64,000 bases of DNA from CAYZJV01 sp049310885 (GCF_049310885.1 NZ_JBMDYO010000004.1:1-64000); one strand, 5' to 3'; counted from the stretch's first letter, positions 27,035 through 37,331 are shown. A program made the numbers and translations. Notes: generated from the sequence alone by a model not told the origin.

Positions 27035-29770
27035 CTAGTCATTCCTTCCGTGACAGTGTTTGTATTTCTTGCCACTACCGCAAGGACATGGATCGTTGCG
27101 TCCGACTTTTGGAGTAGTCCTTCTCACTTGTACGGGAGCTTGTCCTGGTTGCGCACCTTGAACCCTTCCCGTTTGTCCTGGTGATCCAAATTGGGATACC
27201 GCTCCATGGGTTTCTACAATTCTTCCCGGAGTGGGCCTTTGGGAACGATTTTGAGTTTCGGAACTTTGGATCTTCACACGTACCATGAGAACAGCAATGT
27301 ATGCCCTGATCTCACCGATCATCCTATCAAAGATATCAAACCCCTCTAGTTTGTATTCCAAAAGGGGATTCTTTTGAGCATAGGCACGGAGATATACAGC
27401 TTCCCGAAGTGCTTCCAGCTGATCCAGATGATCTTGCCAACGCATATCTATCTGTCGTAGATACTGGAATCGTAGGAAATCATTGAACGGTTTCTCTCCG
27501 GTTATGGCAATCTTCTCTTCGATATGCTTTTTCAAAGCTGAGAACACTACGTTCTTAAGCGAATCCGATGCTAATGGGAGTAAAGCTTGACTATCGAATT
27601 CAGGAACATAATGGAACCGTTCCTCAAGAGCCTCATTCAATTTCGCTAGGGTGGCCTCTACTTGTTTAGGATCGATCTCTATAGTGTTGACGATATCTGC
27701 GACGATCTCTTCGCAAGCATCGAGTCCTCTGGAAATGAGATCCTCCGCCATGAGAATGGAATCGCGTTGTCCGTAGAGATAGTTCCTTTGCTCGTTAAGC
27801 ACATCATCATACTCAAGAAGGTGTTTTCTTATCTCAAAATTCTGTTCTTCGACCCGAGTCTGGGCTTTCTCGATAGCACGACTGACCAAGGCATGCTCGA
27901 TAGGCTCAGCTCCCATGCCAATCCGGCCTAACATGGAACGGACTGAATCCTTTGCGAATAGTCTCATCAATGTATCGTCAAGGCTCAGGAAGAATCGAGA
28001 TACACCCGGGTCTCCTTGACGACCAGATCGACCGCGCAACTGGTTGTCTATGCGCCGTGATTCGTGTCGTTCGGTTCCTAAAATATAGAGTCCTCCAAGA
28101 CGTTTGACCTCCTCGTAGGCTTCCTTCCATTTTGGATAGACGATCTGTTTTGCCTGTTCATACTCTTCTGGTGTCGCTTCAGTTCCGCATACTGCCCGGA
28201 TTCTGGCATCCAGAGAACCTCCAAGTTTGATATCGGTACCACGACCTGCCATATTCGTAGCTATCGTCACAGCCCCTTTTGCTCCTGCATCCTCGATAAT
28301 CAAAGCTTCTCTAGCATGGTTCTTCGCATTTAAAACTTCATGTCTGATACCCCGTCTACGCAGCATGGCCGACAGCTGTTCCGATTTCTCAATCGTTACA
28401 GTTCCTACGAGAATTGGTTGGCCACTAGCATGCACAGTCTCGATCTCATGGCAAATTGCCCCTAGCTTATACTCTTCGTTGAGATACACAAGGTCCTGCA
28501 AATCCTTCCTAACGATAGGAAGATGGGTAGGGATAACCACGACATCCAAACTATAGATCTTCTGGAATTCGGCAGCTTCGGTATCTGCGGTTCCTGTCAT
28601 TCCAGAGATCTTATCGTACATACGGAAAAAATTCTGGAAGGTGATAGTGGCTAGGGTTTTATTCTGTACCTCTACCCGAATACCCTCTTTAGCTTCTATC
28701 GCCTGGTGTAATCCGTCACTATAGCGGCGTCCATGAAGAATACGGCCAGTGAATTCATCTACGATCTCTACTTTGCCATCGGCTACCACGTAGTCGGCAT
28801 CAAGGTGGAAAAGTACATGGGCTTTCACTGCTTGGGTCATATAATGGACATATTCGAAGTTCTCGCCCTCATAGAGCGATCCTTCAATTACCGAGTTCCT
28901 TTGCAACAATTGTTCAATATGATTGAGACCTTGGTTAGTGAAGGTGATACGTTTCTGTTTCTCATCCACCTGGTAGTCACCTTCGGGAGTTTCCGGATAT
29001 TCACCTGTTTGGGGATCTTTGGCACATTCGTCCAAGAGAGGGACAATCTTGGAAGCTGCTCTGATTTTTAACGTGTCGTCAGAGGCTTGTCCACTGATGA
29101 TCAGCGGTGTTCGTGCCTCATCAATGAGGATAGAGTCAATCTCGTCTATTATGGCATAATGGTGTTGCGGTTGGATCTTATCCCTGGCATCCCACTTCAT
29201 ATTGTCACGAAGGTAATCGAATCCGAATTCGTTATTTGTTCCATACGTGATATCGCATGAGTAGGCGTTTCTTCTGGCCTCATTGTCAAGATCACTTACT
29301 ATTGCACCAACCGACAATCCGAGGAAACGATAGATTGGCCCCATCCACTCACTATCACGTTTAGCGAGGTAATCATTGACCGTAACGATGTGGACACCCT
29401 TGCCCTCGAGTGCATTCAGATAGGCGGCAGGCACACAGGTAAGCGTCTTTCCCTCTCCAGTCTTCATTTCCAATATCGTGCCCTCATGCAAAACTAGCGC
29501 ACCCATGATCTGTTCATTGTAATGTCTCTCATGAAGTACCCTGTCGGCAGCCTCTCTTGCGAGAGCGAAGGCTTGAGGTAGAATTGAATCCAAGGATTCT
29601 CCTTCGGTAAGTCGTTGTTTGAATTGTCCAGTGATGGCGGGAAATTCCTCGTCGGAAAGACCTTTCGCCCAATCGGCGAATCCATTTACCCGATCCACCA
29701 GTGGCGTCAGACGCTTTATATCCTTCTCCTGTTTGGTTCCGAATAGTTTCTGTATAAGGCTTTTTGCCAT
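27035..29770 (-). CDS. secA: Preprotein translocase ATPase SecA
   Basis: 911 aa. Motor ATPase of Sec export. Walker A MKTGEGKT is at 102-109, DEIDSILIDEARTPL is the DEAD segment, SGMTGTADTE and GRSGRQGDPG are motor motifs. A proline- and glutamine-rich linker leads to the C-terminal zinc-binding motif NDPCPCGSGKKYKHCHG, which binds SecB or ribosomes. The length is normal. An AGAGGG precedes the ATG. It is divergent from murG. Confidence 0.97.
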   Translation of the reverse strand: MAKSLIQKLFGTKQEKDIKRLTPLVDRVNGFADWAKGLSDEEFPAITGQFKQRLTEGESLDSILPQAFALAREAADRVLHERHYNEQIMGALVLHEGTILEMKTGEGKTLTCVPAAYLNALEGKGVHIVTVNDYLAKRDSEWMGPIYRFLGLSVGAIVSDLDNEARRNAYSCDITYGTNNEFGFDYLRDNMKWDARDKIQPQHHYAIIDEIDSILIDEARTPLIISGQASDDTLKIRAASKIVPLLDECAKDPQTGEYPETPEGDYQVDEKQKRITFTNQGLNHIEQLLQRNSVIEGSLYEGENFEYVHYMTQAVKAHVLFHLDADYVVADGKVEIVDEFTGRILHGRRYSDGLHQAIEAKEGIRVEVQNKTLATITFQNFFRMYDKISGMTGTADTEAAEFQKIYSLDVVVIPTHLPIVRKDLQDLVYLNEEYKLGAICHEIETVHASGQPILVGTVTIEKSEQLSAMLRRRGIRHEVLNAKNHAREALIIEDAGAKGAVTIATNMAGRGTDIKLGGSLDARIRAVCGTEATPEEYEQAKQIVYPKWKEAYEEVKRLGGLYILGTERHESRRIDNQLRGRSGRQGDPGVSRFFLSLDDTLMRLFAKDSVRSMLGRIGMGAEPIEHALVSRAIEKAQTRVEEQNFEIRKHLLEYDDVLNEQRNYLYGQRDSILMAEDLISRGLDACEEIVADIVNTIEIDPKQVEATLAKLNEALEERFHYVPEFDSQALLPLASDSLKNVVFSALKKHIEEKIAITGEKPFNDFLRFQYLRQIDMRWQDHLDQLEALREAVYLRAYAQKNPLLEYKLEGFDIFDRMIGEIRAYIAVLMVRVKIQSSETQNRSQRPTPGRIVETHGAVSQFGSPGQTGRVQGAQPGQAPVQVRRTTPKVGRNDPCPCGSGKKYKHCHGRND

Positions 29771-29805
29771 GGGAATCCCTCTATCTCAATAAATTTGCTC
29801 GATAA

Positions 29806-29834
29806 AGTATACCAATTATGATTGCGTGTGTATA
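29806..29834 (-). promoter_or_regulatory. Promoter of secA
   Basis: On the minus strand, TATACT (29806-29811) has a weak -35 element TATACA 17 bases upstream (29829-29834). It gives a leader of about 30 bases containing an AGAGGG ribosome site. It overlaps the divergent murG promoter. Confidence 0.4.
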
Positions 29835-29850
29835 TCGCCTCAGGTAGACT
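29822..29850 (+). promoter_or_regulatory. Promoter of the murG operon
   Basis: TTGCGT at 29822-29827 and TAGACT at 29845-29850 with 17-base spacing, about 30 bases before the murG start and back-to-back with the secA promoter. Confidence 0.45.
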
Positions 29851-29882
29851 ATATGGGTACGTAATCGTTGCAGGAGGAGTTG

Positions 29883-31004
29883 GTGAAAGTCTGTTTTACC
29901 GGAGGCGGGACGGGAGGACATGTGTTCCCTGTATTCGCCATAGATGAGCAACTAGGACGACTATTGGAACGACAGGGAGAACCGTATGAACGGTTTTGGC
30001 TCGGTAGCCGGATGCCATTAGAAAAACATTGGGTCCTCTCTGCCTCGATACCACATATCGCGATCAGATCGGGAAAATTGAGACGGTACTTTTCCTGGCG
30101 TTTCATCCCCGATATGATGGGAATTGTTGTCGGCTTCTTCCAGTCCGTTTATTTCTTGTCCAAAGAAAAGCCCGATGTGCTTTTCTCGAAAGGTGGTTAT
30201 GTCTCCGTTCCTCCCGTGTTGGCAGCCAAGATTCTCGGTATCCCATCGCTTACCCATGAATCCGATGCGATCGTGGGATTGGCTACAAGGATCAATGCAC
30301 ATTTGGTGGAAACCGTTTGTATTCCTTTTGAAGAGGTCAAAACTCAGTTTCCCGCTAAGATGCATCATAAATTGGTAGCAACCGGTGTGCCAAGCCGTCT
30401 TTCTGCTGACGATGCTGACGCCAAGAGAGCTTTTGAACGGTATGGGATTCCCATAGGCCGTCCTTTGATAGTAGTCTTGGGTGGGAGTCAAGGGGCATTG
30501 CAGATAAATGAAATGGTCTGGGAACAGCTCGATAGACTCTTGGAGATCGGTTCTGTCGTCCATCAGTCGGGAGAAAAGACCTATCGGAATATCCGTCGGG
30601 AAGGGTACCATATCATGCCGTTTATTGATGATGGCCTAGGTGATCTTTTGGCAGCTGCGACAGTGGTAATCTCACGATCTGGAGCAACGGCTTTGGCTGA
30701 TTTTCTGGAGTTCTGCTTACCTATGGTCCTCATCCCACTTGGAATGAACGCCTCCAGAGGCGAACAGATGGGGAATGCGCAAAGAATCGTTTCGGCTGGT
30801 GCTGCGATTCTCATAGAAGCGGAAAAAGCCACTGGTGAGAATCTTGTTTCTCTTGTGGAAAATATCGTTTACGATCATGATATGCGTGAGAGAATGGTCA
30901 AAGGTGCCAAGTCGCTGCGTCCACAACCTGCAGCTCCTGTCATCGCTTTTCAGATTGTGCGCTGTATGACCGGTAAAGAAAAAAGGAGAGTCACAGATGA
31001 CTGA
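29883..31004 (+). CDS. murG: UDP-GlcNAc:lipid I GlcNAc transferase MurG
   Basis: 373 aa from GTG 29883, with AGGAGG five bases upstream; TTG starts a little earlier are worse placed. GT-B glycosyltransferase converting lipid I to lipid II on the inner face of the membrane. The N-terminal VKVCFTGGGTGGHVFP loop and the C-terminal GGSQGALQIN and SRSGATALADFLEF segments are typical. In many bacteria murG lies inside the dcw cluster; here it is 15 kb away as the first gene of a mixed operon. Confidence 0.94.
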   Translation: MKVCFTGGGTGGHVFPVFAIDEQLGRLLERQGEPYERFWLGSRMPLEKHWVLSASIPHIAIRSGKLRRYFSWRFIPDMMGIVVGFFQSVYFLSKEKPDVLFSKGGYVSVPPVLAAKILGIPSLTHESDAIVGLATRINAHLVETVCIPFEEVKTQFPAKMHHKLVATGVPSRLSADDADAKRAFERYGIPIGRPLIVVLGGSQGALQINEMVWEQLDRLLEIGSVVHQSGEKTYRNIRREGYHIMPFIDDGLGDLLAAATVVISRSGATALADFLEFCLPMVLIPLGMNASRGEQMGNAQRIVSAGAAILIEAEKATGENLVSLVENIVYDHDMRERMVKGAKSLRPQPAAPVIAFQIVRCMTGKEKRRVTDD

Positions 31005-31512
31005 ATGGGGATTTGCATTAGGTCCGTATGTATTCAATGTGGTGGATGTCATAATCGTCGTAATCGCATTCATGGCTGCCGTTGTCGGGACAGTTAGGGG
31101 ATTTGCCCTCGAATTTTCCTCAAGGGCAGGTTTTCTCATTGGTTTTGTCATAGCATTGCTATTTTCCCGATTGGTTTCTTCATTGTTGATGGAAAATTTT
31201 GATTTGCCTCCCTTGGTTGCTACATTGATTGCATTTGTCATTCTCTTCATCATCGGTTATATCCTCATGATGATGGTCGGTTCACTACTAGACAAGACCT
31301 TGGATGCCTTGGGGTTGGATTGGCTGGACAGATTACTTGGTCTGGTCTTGGGAGTAGTTGAAGTTTTTGTAGTAGTCGCTTTCCTTGTCTATCTGCTCGA
31401 ATTGCAGCAAGTGGTGGATGTCTCTGCATACCTTGACCCCAGTGTCCTTACAACCAAACTTATCAAACCGCTGACGCCGGTGGGGGTGGATCTTGTGAAG
31501 GGAATACTGTAG
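30997..31512 (+). CDS. cvpA: CvpA family membrane protein
   Basis: 171 aa with four predicted membrane segments and the CvpA pattern: NVVDVIIVVIAFMAAVVGTVRGF at the N-terminus, a cluster of small and hydrophobic residues in the middle, and a GLDWLDRLLGLVLGVVEV helix. CvpA proteins are needed for colicin V production in E. coli and are widespread; the molecular role is not settled. It overlaps the murG end by eight bases and abuts holB. Confidence 0.8.
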   Translation: MTEWGFALGPYVFNVVDVIIVVIAFMAAVVGTVRGFALEFSSRAGFLIGFVIALLFSRLVSSLLMENFDLPPLVATLIAFVILFIIGYILMMMVGSLLDKTLDALGLDWLDRLLGLVLGVVEVFVVVAFLVYLLELQQVVDVSAYLDPSVLTTKLIKPLTPVGVDLVKGIL

Positions 31513-32691
31513 ATGTTCGAAGTACTCATGCCGTATAGGCAAGATTCTGCAACATTGATGGCGCAACAGATCGCAGGTGGCGTCTTTCCCCAAGCCTTGC
31601 TCATTACTGGGCATAGGTACAGTGGTCGATTCCGGCTTGCCATGGAGGCTGCACGCGCGCTTTCCTGTAGGGAAGGTGGTCAAGCGGCATGTGGATGCCA
31701 ATCCTGTAGAGCCTTTTCTTCCTATGGTATGTCCAATGTCGTATATGTCGGCAACAGAAACCACATGAGCAGGATTGAAGCTGCATTGGCTATCATGGAG
31801 GACTCTGGGAGTGAGTCAAACAGGACATTTCTGATACAGACTGTACGCATGATGTTGCTACAATTCCATCCAGCGTTATTGGATGGCAAGGATACCAAAT
31901 CATCCTCTAATTTTGAAGCTGCCTCGACGGTAAGTGAGGTGCTTTTTGATCTGGAGGAGGCTAGGGAGGACCAGCTTTCCGAACTTGTTCAGAAATTAAG
32001 GACAACTCTCAAGCCACTGTACAATCATGTGAGAAAGAGTAGCGCACTCGGCATTGGACAGGTGAGATCAATTCAGGAATGGACTGTCCAGACCAGCTTC
32101 TCTGACCAACCGAGGTTCATTGTCCTAGAAGGGGTCGAAGAGAGTACCGAAGGTGCCCGTAACAGTCTGCTGAAGCTACTTGAGGAACCTCCCCGACAAA
32201 CCTATATTATGATATTGAGTGAGAATCCCTCACGATTACTCCCCACGATACTATCCCGACTGCAACGCCATCATGTCCGTCCTCTGGATTCACAAACCAA
32301 GAATCGCGTATTGTCCGATCTTTTTTCCACCAATGGTGATGATTACCAATCGGTGGAACAGTTCATGTTGGAGAAGGCTTCGGTGCCATGCAAGGATCTC
32401 GAAAATCTGGCACAGCGCTATGCAGATAGTGTATTGGATCATACCCCATTTGATCGTAGCGAGTTAGATAGTCTCTGTAGCGAACTTGACGAGCCTGTGA
32501 GACTAGAGTATTTTCTCACACAGTTTCAGGAGGCTGTACGCGCTCGATTCCTTGGTGGAAACTGTAGTACATCCGTCGTCTCCACCTTGTTGGAAATTTC
32601 AGGTTCTTTCGCCCAAAAGGCCTTTATCTTCAATCAAAATAGTAAGGTATTGGTCGAATCCCTCTATTATCGGTTACGGGAAGTAGTATGA
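31513..32691 (+). CDS. holB: DNA polymerase III delta' subunit
   Basis: 392 aa, clamp-loader subunit. The N-terminal region has the RFC-like fold with a modified P-loop (ITGHRYSGRFRLAMEAARAL near 36), as delta' does not need to hydrolyse ATP. A cysteine cluster near 55-70 (C-C-C-C within ACGCQSC) matches the zinc module. VLEGVEESTEGARNSLLKLLEEPP near 205 is the SRC-like sensor segment. It lies tight between cvpA and the kinase gene, whose start overlaps its end by four bases. Confidence 0.85.
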   Translation: MFEVLMPYRQDSATLMAQQIAGGVFPQALLITGHRYSGRFRLAMEAARALSCREGGQAACGCQSCRAFSSYGMSNVVYVGNRNHMSRIEAALAIMEDSGSESNRTFLIQTVRMMLLQFHPALLDGKDTKSSSNFEAASTVSEVLFDLEEAREDQLSELVQKLRTTLKPLYNHVRKSSALGIGQVRSIQEWTVQTSFSDQPRFIVLEGVEESTEGARNSLLKLLEEPPRQTYIMILSENPSRLLPTILSRLQRHHVRPLDSQTKNRVLSDLFSTNGDDYQSVEQFMLEKASVPCKDLENLAQRYADSVLDHTPFDRSELDSLCSELDEPVRLEYFLTQFQEAVRARFLGGNCSTSVVSTLLEISGSFAQKAFIFNQNSKVLVESLYYRLREVV

Positions 32692-33884
32692 ATAATTTCA
32701 TTCGACGAGCTTTTGACAAAATCGAAAAACTCAGCACAGATGAAATCAAGACATTGGTCAGGTACCAGGCCAGTGAGAATGAATTGTTGGGTAATATACT
32801 CCAAAAGATCGATCTGGGAGTAGTGATTACCAATGGCATGGGAAGAGTTCTTACCTGTAATGACGCGGTAAAACACTTGCTCCCGATATCCCGACAATTC
32901 ACTGAGGGTACATCCTTACGGTATGTTCTTGCGGATGCAGATATTGCCAAGTTCATGCTCTCAGCCCTCGACACGGTAACCGATGACCGAGAGATAGAAG
33001 AGGAATTCCATTTACAACATGGGGATAAAGTAAGGACGCTCTTTATTCAAGCCTCCTCATACATAAGTAATCTCGATCCATTTTTCCAACATGACAATGG
33101 AAAGCGGGTATTGTTTATTGTACAGGACATTTCTGAGGAGAAGCGACGTGAGGCAAGATTGCACCGTTCGGAAAGCTTGGCGTCATTGACTACGGTTGCA
33201 GCCGGGGTTGCCCATGAAATTAAAAATCCGTTGGCCTCTATCGGTATACATCTGCAGCTTCTGCGGAAAGCCTTCCAACGTAAGAAAACTCTCACATTGG
33301 ATGATGCAAAGCGTTATCTAGATGTGATCGATGAGGAAATTGAACGATTAAACGGGATTGTCGTTGATTTTCTCTTCGCTGTTCGACCGATGGATGTCCA
33401 TCTACGCTTGGAACAAGTCAATAGGGTGATTGATGATGTAATCAATTTTGTCGGATACGAGTTGTCAGAACATGCAATTTCGATAACCCGGAATCTTCAG
33501 GAATTTCTACCTAAATTGCGACTAGATGAGAATTTGATGAAGCAGGCTCTGTTGAATATTATCAAGAATGCTATGAACGCCATGGAGCCAAATGGAGGGA
33601 TTCTCACTGTTACGACTAAACTAAGTGGTGACAATGTAGTACTGAATATCTCAGATACGGGTAGTGGAATGGATGAAGCAACACTATCGAAGATCTTCGA
33701 GCCCTATTTCACAACCAAAGACACAGGTAGCGGTCTCGGGTTAACAATGGTGTTCAAAGTTGTCAAGGAACACAATGGAGAGATCTCGGTCTCATCGAAA
33801 AAAGGGGAGGGTACCTCCTTCACTATCACTTTACCAGTTCCAACAAGTGAACGATTGGCTTTGGAGGCGGCCCATACTTCATGA
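32688..33884 (+). CDS. Cytoplasmic sensor histidine kinase, NtrB-like
   Basis: 398 aa without membrane segments. A PAS domain covers about 35-150 (LGVVITNGMGRVLTCND), then the HisKA phosphoacceptor His176 in AAGVAHEIKNPLAS, and a HATPase with N box, DTGSGM and GSGLGLTMV motifs. It overlaps the downstream regulator by four bases, so the two form a cognate pair. The signal sensed by the PAS domain is unknown. Architecture is like NtrB, AtoS or other partners of sigma-54 activators. Confidence 0.88.
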   Translation: MNNFIRRAFDKIEKLSTDEIKTLVRYQASENELLGNILQKIDLGVVITNGMGRVLTCNDAVKHLLPISRQFTEGTSLRYVLADADIAKFMLSALDTVTDDREIEEEFHLQHGDKVRTLFIQASSYISNLDPFFQHDNGKRVLFIVQDISEEKRREARLHRSESLASLTTVAAGVAHEIKNPLASIGIHLQLLRKAFQRKKTLTLDDAKRYLDVIDEEIERLNGIVVDFLFAVRPMDVHLRLEQVNRVIDDVINFVGYELSEHAISITRNLQEFLPKLRLDENLMKQALLNIIKNAMNAMEPNGGILTVTTKLSGDNVVLNISDTGSGMDEATLSKIFEPYFTTKDTGSGLGLTMVFKVVKEHNGEISVSSKKGEGTSFTITLPVPTSERLALEAAHTS

Positions 33885-35242
33885 ATAGGACAATACTCAT
33901 AGCTGATGACGAGAAAAATATTCGCAATGGACTACAGTTGGCTCTTGAAGACGAAGGGTATTCCATACTTCTGGCCTCAGATGGAAAGGAGGCCTGGAAT
34001 CTCATAACCGAAAACAATGTCGATATGTTGATTACGGATCTTCGTATGCCACATATGTCTGGGCAGGAATTGCTCAAGCGGGTTTCTTCCAATTATCCTA
34101 CCATGCCAGTGGTTATTCTAACTGGTCACGGCACTATCGAGGCTGCTGTAGAGGCTATGCGAAATGGCGCTGTGGATTTTATGACCAAACCACTGAACTT
34201 AGACAGACTGTTTCTTCTCATACGAAGAGCTTTCAGCAATCTAGACCTCCACGATCAGAACGCCGCCCTAAAAAAAGAGTTGGCTGAACTGAAGCGGCAA
34301 AGCGGTTATAGTAAGATTATCGGAAAGAGTGAACCGATGGTCAGACTCATGGAGACGGTCAAACAGGTTGCCGATGCCACAGCAAGTGTCTTGGTTACCG
34401 GTGAGAGTGGAGTGGGTAAGGAACTGGTCGCCGATGCTCTTCATCAACTCTCAAGTCGCTCTAACGGACCGTTCATTAAGGTAAGCTGCGCCTCCTTCGC
34501 AGAGACTCTTTTAGAGGATGAGCTTTTCGGTCATGAAAGGGGTGCCTTCAGTGGGGCTACTGCTGCCCGGAAGGGCCGATTCGAACTTGCCAATGGTGGA
34601 ACCCTCTTCCTAGATGAGATAGGAGAAATTAGCCAAGGAACCCAAGTCAAACTTCTGCGTGTTCTTCAAGAGCGGCAATTCGAGCGATTGGGGGGCGAAA
34701 AGACCCTTACTGTTGATGTTCGGCTTGTAGCTGCGACCAATCGGGACCTGCGTGCTGAGGTGGATGCTGGACGTTTCCGTGAAGATCTTTATTATCGTTT
34801 GAATGTAATTCATATGGAGGTTCCTCCACTTCGGGAAAGGAAGGAGGATATTCCATTGCTCATGTCCCATTTTCTAGAAATGTACAATGAGAGGAACAAG
34901 CGACAGGTAGAAGGTTTTTCTCAAAGGGCGAAGGCAGCCATGTTATCGTATGATTGGCCTGGAAATATTAGAGAATTGGGCAATTGTGTTGAAAGTGCGG
35001 TAGTCTTGGCCTCGGAGAAGATTATCGATCTGGACGATCTTCCCGGTGCCGTGAAGAATGCGAGCTCGGAGGAACGGGTGGTCATTCCCGTGGGAACGAC
35101 CATGGAGCAGGCTGAAAAAGCCCTAATTCTGGCAACTATCGCCAGTTGCGGTGGGAACAAGTCAAAAGCAGCCGATATACTCGGTGTAGCAAGGAAGACA
35201 TTGCATCGAAAGGTACAGGAATACAAGCTTGGAGAACAGTGA
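33881..35242 (+). CDS. NtrC-family sigma-54-dependent response regulator
   Basis: 453 aa in three domains: receiver (1-120) with phosphoacceptor Asp53; AAA+ activator domain with Walker A GESGVGKE near 174; and a Fis-type helix-turn-helix at the C-terminus (NKSKAADILGVARKTLHRKV). The sigma-54 contact loop reads GAFSGA (about 221-226) in place of GAFTGA, a conservative Thr to Ser change. It works with the upstream kinase. No convincing -24/-12 promoter was found in the window, so its targets probably lie elsewhere. Confidence 0.92.
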   Translation: MNRTILIADDEKNIRNGLQLALEDEGYSILLASDGKEAWNLITENNVDMLITDLRMPHMSGQELLKRVSSNYPTMPVVILTGHGTIEAAVEAMRNGAVDFMTKPLNLDRLFLLIRRAFSNLDLHDQNAALKKELAELKRQSGYSKIIGKSEPMVRLMETVKQVADATASVLVTGESGVGKELVADALHQLSSRSNGPFIKVSCASFAETLLEDELFGHERGAFSGATAARKGRFELANGGTLFLDEIGEISQGTQVKLLRVLQERQFERLGGEKTLTVDVRLVAATNRDLRAEVDAGRFREDLYYRLNVIHMEVPPLRERKEDIPLLMSHFLEMYNERNKRQVEGFSQRAKAAMLSYDWPGNIRELGNCVESAVVLASEKIIDLDDLPGAVKNASSEERVVIPVGTTMEQAEKALILATIASCGGNKSKAADILGVARKTLHRKVQEYKLGEQ

Positions 35243-37325
35243 GATTTATCAGGTATTCGACGCTGATGGCATACTTTCAAAACGTTTTACAGGGTATGAA
35301 TTCAGGGATGGGCAGTTGGAAATGGCTCTTACGGTTGCAAGGGCCTATGAAGAACATGCGATTGCTGCAATTGAAGCCGGAACTGGCATCGGCAAATCGT
35401 TCGCCTATTTGGTTCCAGCCCTTCTTTGGGCAATCGAGCATCCCAAGGAACGGACTGTCGTAGCCACATCTACTATTAATCTACAGAAGCAGCTTTTCGA
35501 TAAGGATATCGTTCAATTGTTCTCATTATTGGAAAAATCTTGTCCTATAGCCTTGGTCATGGGGCGCAGCAATTATCTGTGCCTTCGTCGGTTGGAAGAA
35601 GCTGCAGACGATACACCGCTCATAGCTCGGGATCCGCTCAGTGAGATTGGTAGTATAGTTGCTTGGAGTGCAGAGACGGAGACGGGTTTGAAAACAGATT
35701 TCCCAGGGAGGATTCGTGCCAAGGTATGGTCGGAGATTTGTAGCGATGCCGATCTCTGTCTCGGGTATAAATGTTCATACTTCCGGGATTGTTATTTCAT
35801 GAAGTCACGTAAACGTGCAGCCGAATCCAATATTCTTATCGGTAACCATCACCTTCTATTTACCGATGCACGATCAAGAATGATAGATGGGATAGATTAC
35901 GATGAGGATGCCGTCCTACCGCCTTTCCAGCGTCTGGTAATAGATGAGGCCCACAACATCGAGCACAATGCAACCGATTTTTTCACCACAACCTACAGTG
36001 GACATGAGATGGTCAGGTCGATCGGACGTCTGTCTCGACAGAAAAGACATGCGAAAGCTTTATTGGATGAGTTGGCTCCCTATGCACAAGATGATAGCCT
36101 CCCTGGAGAAATAACCACCGAACTCTCACTTTTGACCGAGGCGATTGGATACTTGGATACCTATCTACTGGGACTGATGCAGCAATCACGTGTGTTCAAT
36201 CTCCTCATTACACCTGCTATGCATGGTTCGTTAGGAGATTTTGTCCGCTTATCTGAATCTGTTACAGCACACACGGAGAGATTGGATGCCTTAGTTAAGC
36301 AACTGGTCCAAACAGGAAAAATTCCCGAGGAGTTGGATTATCGCGTACGAGAGATGGTTGTGCATGTGAGGAGAATTCAATCAGGCGCACAGGCTCTGAC
36401 TCTGTTTATCGATTTTCCTCGTTGGACCCAAGATGTCCATTGGTTCGAGCTTGTGGATACCGGTAATGCGACTAAAGGTGTCCAGGTCCATATTTCACCT
36501 CTATCGGTTGCCAGGCCATTACAGGAATCGTTGTTCAGTAAACTCTCGACTGTTATATGCACGAGTGCTACCTTGGATTTGCATGACCAATTCACCTATT
36601 GGGGATCGAGGGTGGGACTACCTATTCTCGATGAACGACCCTATTTCACTGCAGTACACCACTCCCCATTCGATTTCAAACAGAATCTTCTTCTGCTTAC
36701 ACCAAATGATGCTCCTGTATTTTCTGAAAAGAATCCCGAAGCATTCTTCTCGTATTGCAGTAATACGATCAGAGATGCCATCTATGCTTCCGGAGGTGGT
36801 GCTCTTGTCCTTTTCACCTCATATGCCATGTTGAGAAAAGTCAGCGAACAGTTATTACCCGATATGGAGAAGGCGGGTATTTCTTTGATGAGACAAGGTG
36901 ATGAGGATCGTAGTCATCTCTTGAATCGATTTATGGTCGATAAGGACAGTGTTTTGTTCGCGACAGATTCATTTTGGGAAGGGGTTGATGCACCGGGTGA
37001 TACTCTCCGACTCGTCATAATCGTGAAACTACCATTCAGGGTGCCCACTGATCCCGTCTTTAAAGCTCGACAAGAAGCTCTGGATTCAGTAGGAAAGAGT
37101 GGGTTTTTCCAGCTTGCTCTTCCTGAAGCTACCATGAAGCTGAAACAGGGATTCGGTCGTCTGTTACGCAATACGGTTGACAGTGGAATCGTGTTGATAC
37201 TCGACAGTAGGGTGGTGAACAAACAATATGGTCGATGGATGTTGGAAGCTTTGCCGCAGTCATATCATCCTGAGACTGCAACGGAAGGAGTTCCTGCAAA
37301 GATAGAATCCTTCCTCTTTAGTTAG
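35229..37325 (+). CDS. dinG: DinG-type superfamily 2 helicase with iron-sulfur cluster
   Basis: 698 aa. Walker A GTGIGKS at 51-57, then four cysteines in the first motor domain (NYLC near 117, then CLGYKC and DC near 175-190) placed like the XPD/DinG 4Fe-4S cluster, DEAH box VIDEAHN near 236, and C-terminal motifs including FATDSFWEGVDAPG and QGFGRLLRN. These helicases unwind DNA with 5' to 3' polarity at structured or R-loop substrates. TTG 35229 has AGGA eight bases upstream and overlaps the regulator gene by 14 bases. Confidence 0.85.
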   Translation: MENSEIYQVFDADGILSKRFTGYEFRDGQLEMALTVARAYEEHAIAAIEAGTGIGKSFAYLVPALLWAIEHPKERTVVATSTINLQKQLFDKDIVQLFSLLEKSCPIALVMGRSNYLCLRRLEEAADDTPLIARDPLSEIGSIVAWSAETETGLKTDFPGRIRAKVWSEICSDADLCLGYKCSYFRDCYFMKSRKRAAESNILIGNHHLLFTDARSRMIDGIDYDEDAVLPPFQRLVIDEAHNIEHNATDFFTTTYSGHEMVRSIGRLSRQKRHAKALLDELAPYAQDDSLPGEITTELSLLTEAIGYLDTYLLGLMQQSRVFNLLITPAMHGSLGDFVRLSESVTAHTERLDALVKQLVQTGKIPEELDYRVREMVVHVRRIQSGAQALTLFIDFPRWTQDVHWFELVDTGNATKGVQVHISPLSVARPLQESLFSKLSTVICTSATLDLHDQFTYWGSRVGLPILDERPYFTAVHHSPFDFKQNLLLLTPNDAPVFSEKNPEAFFSYCSNTIRDAIYASGGGALVLFTSYAMLRKVSEQLLPDMEKAGISLMRQGDEDRSHLLNRFMVDKDSVLFATDSFWEGVDAPGDTLRLVIIVKLPFRVPTDPVFKARQEALDSVGKSGFFQLALPEATMKLKQGFGRLLRNTVDSGIVLILDSRVVNKQYGRWMLEALPQSYHPETATEGVPAKIESFLFS

Positions 37326-37331
37326 AAAAAA

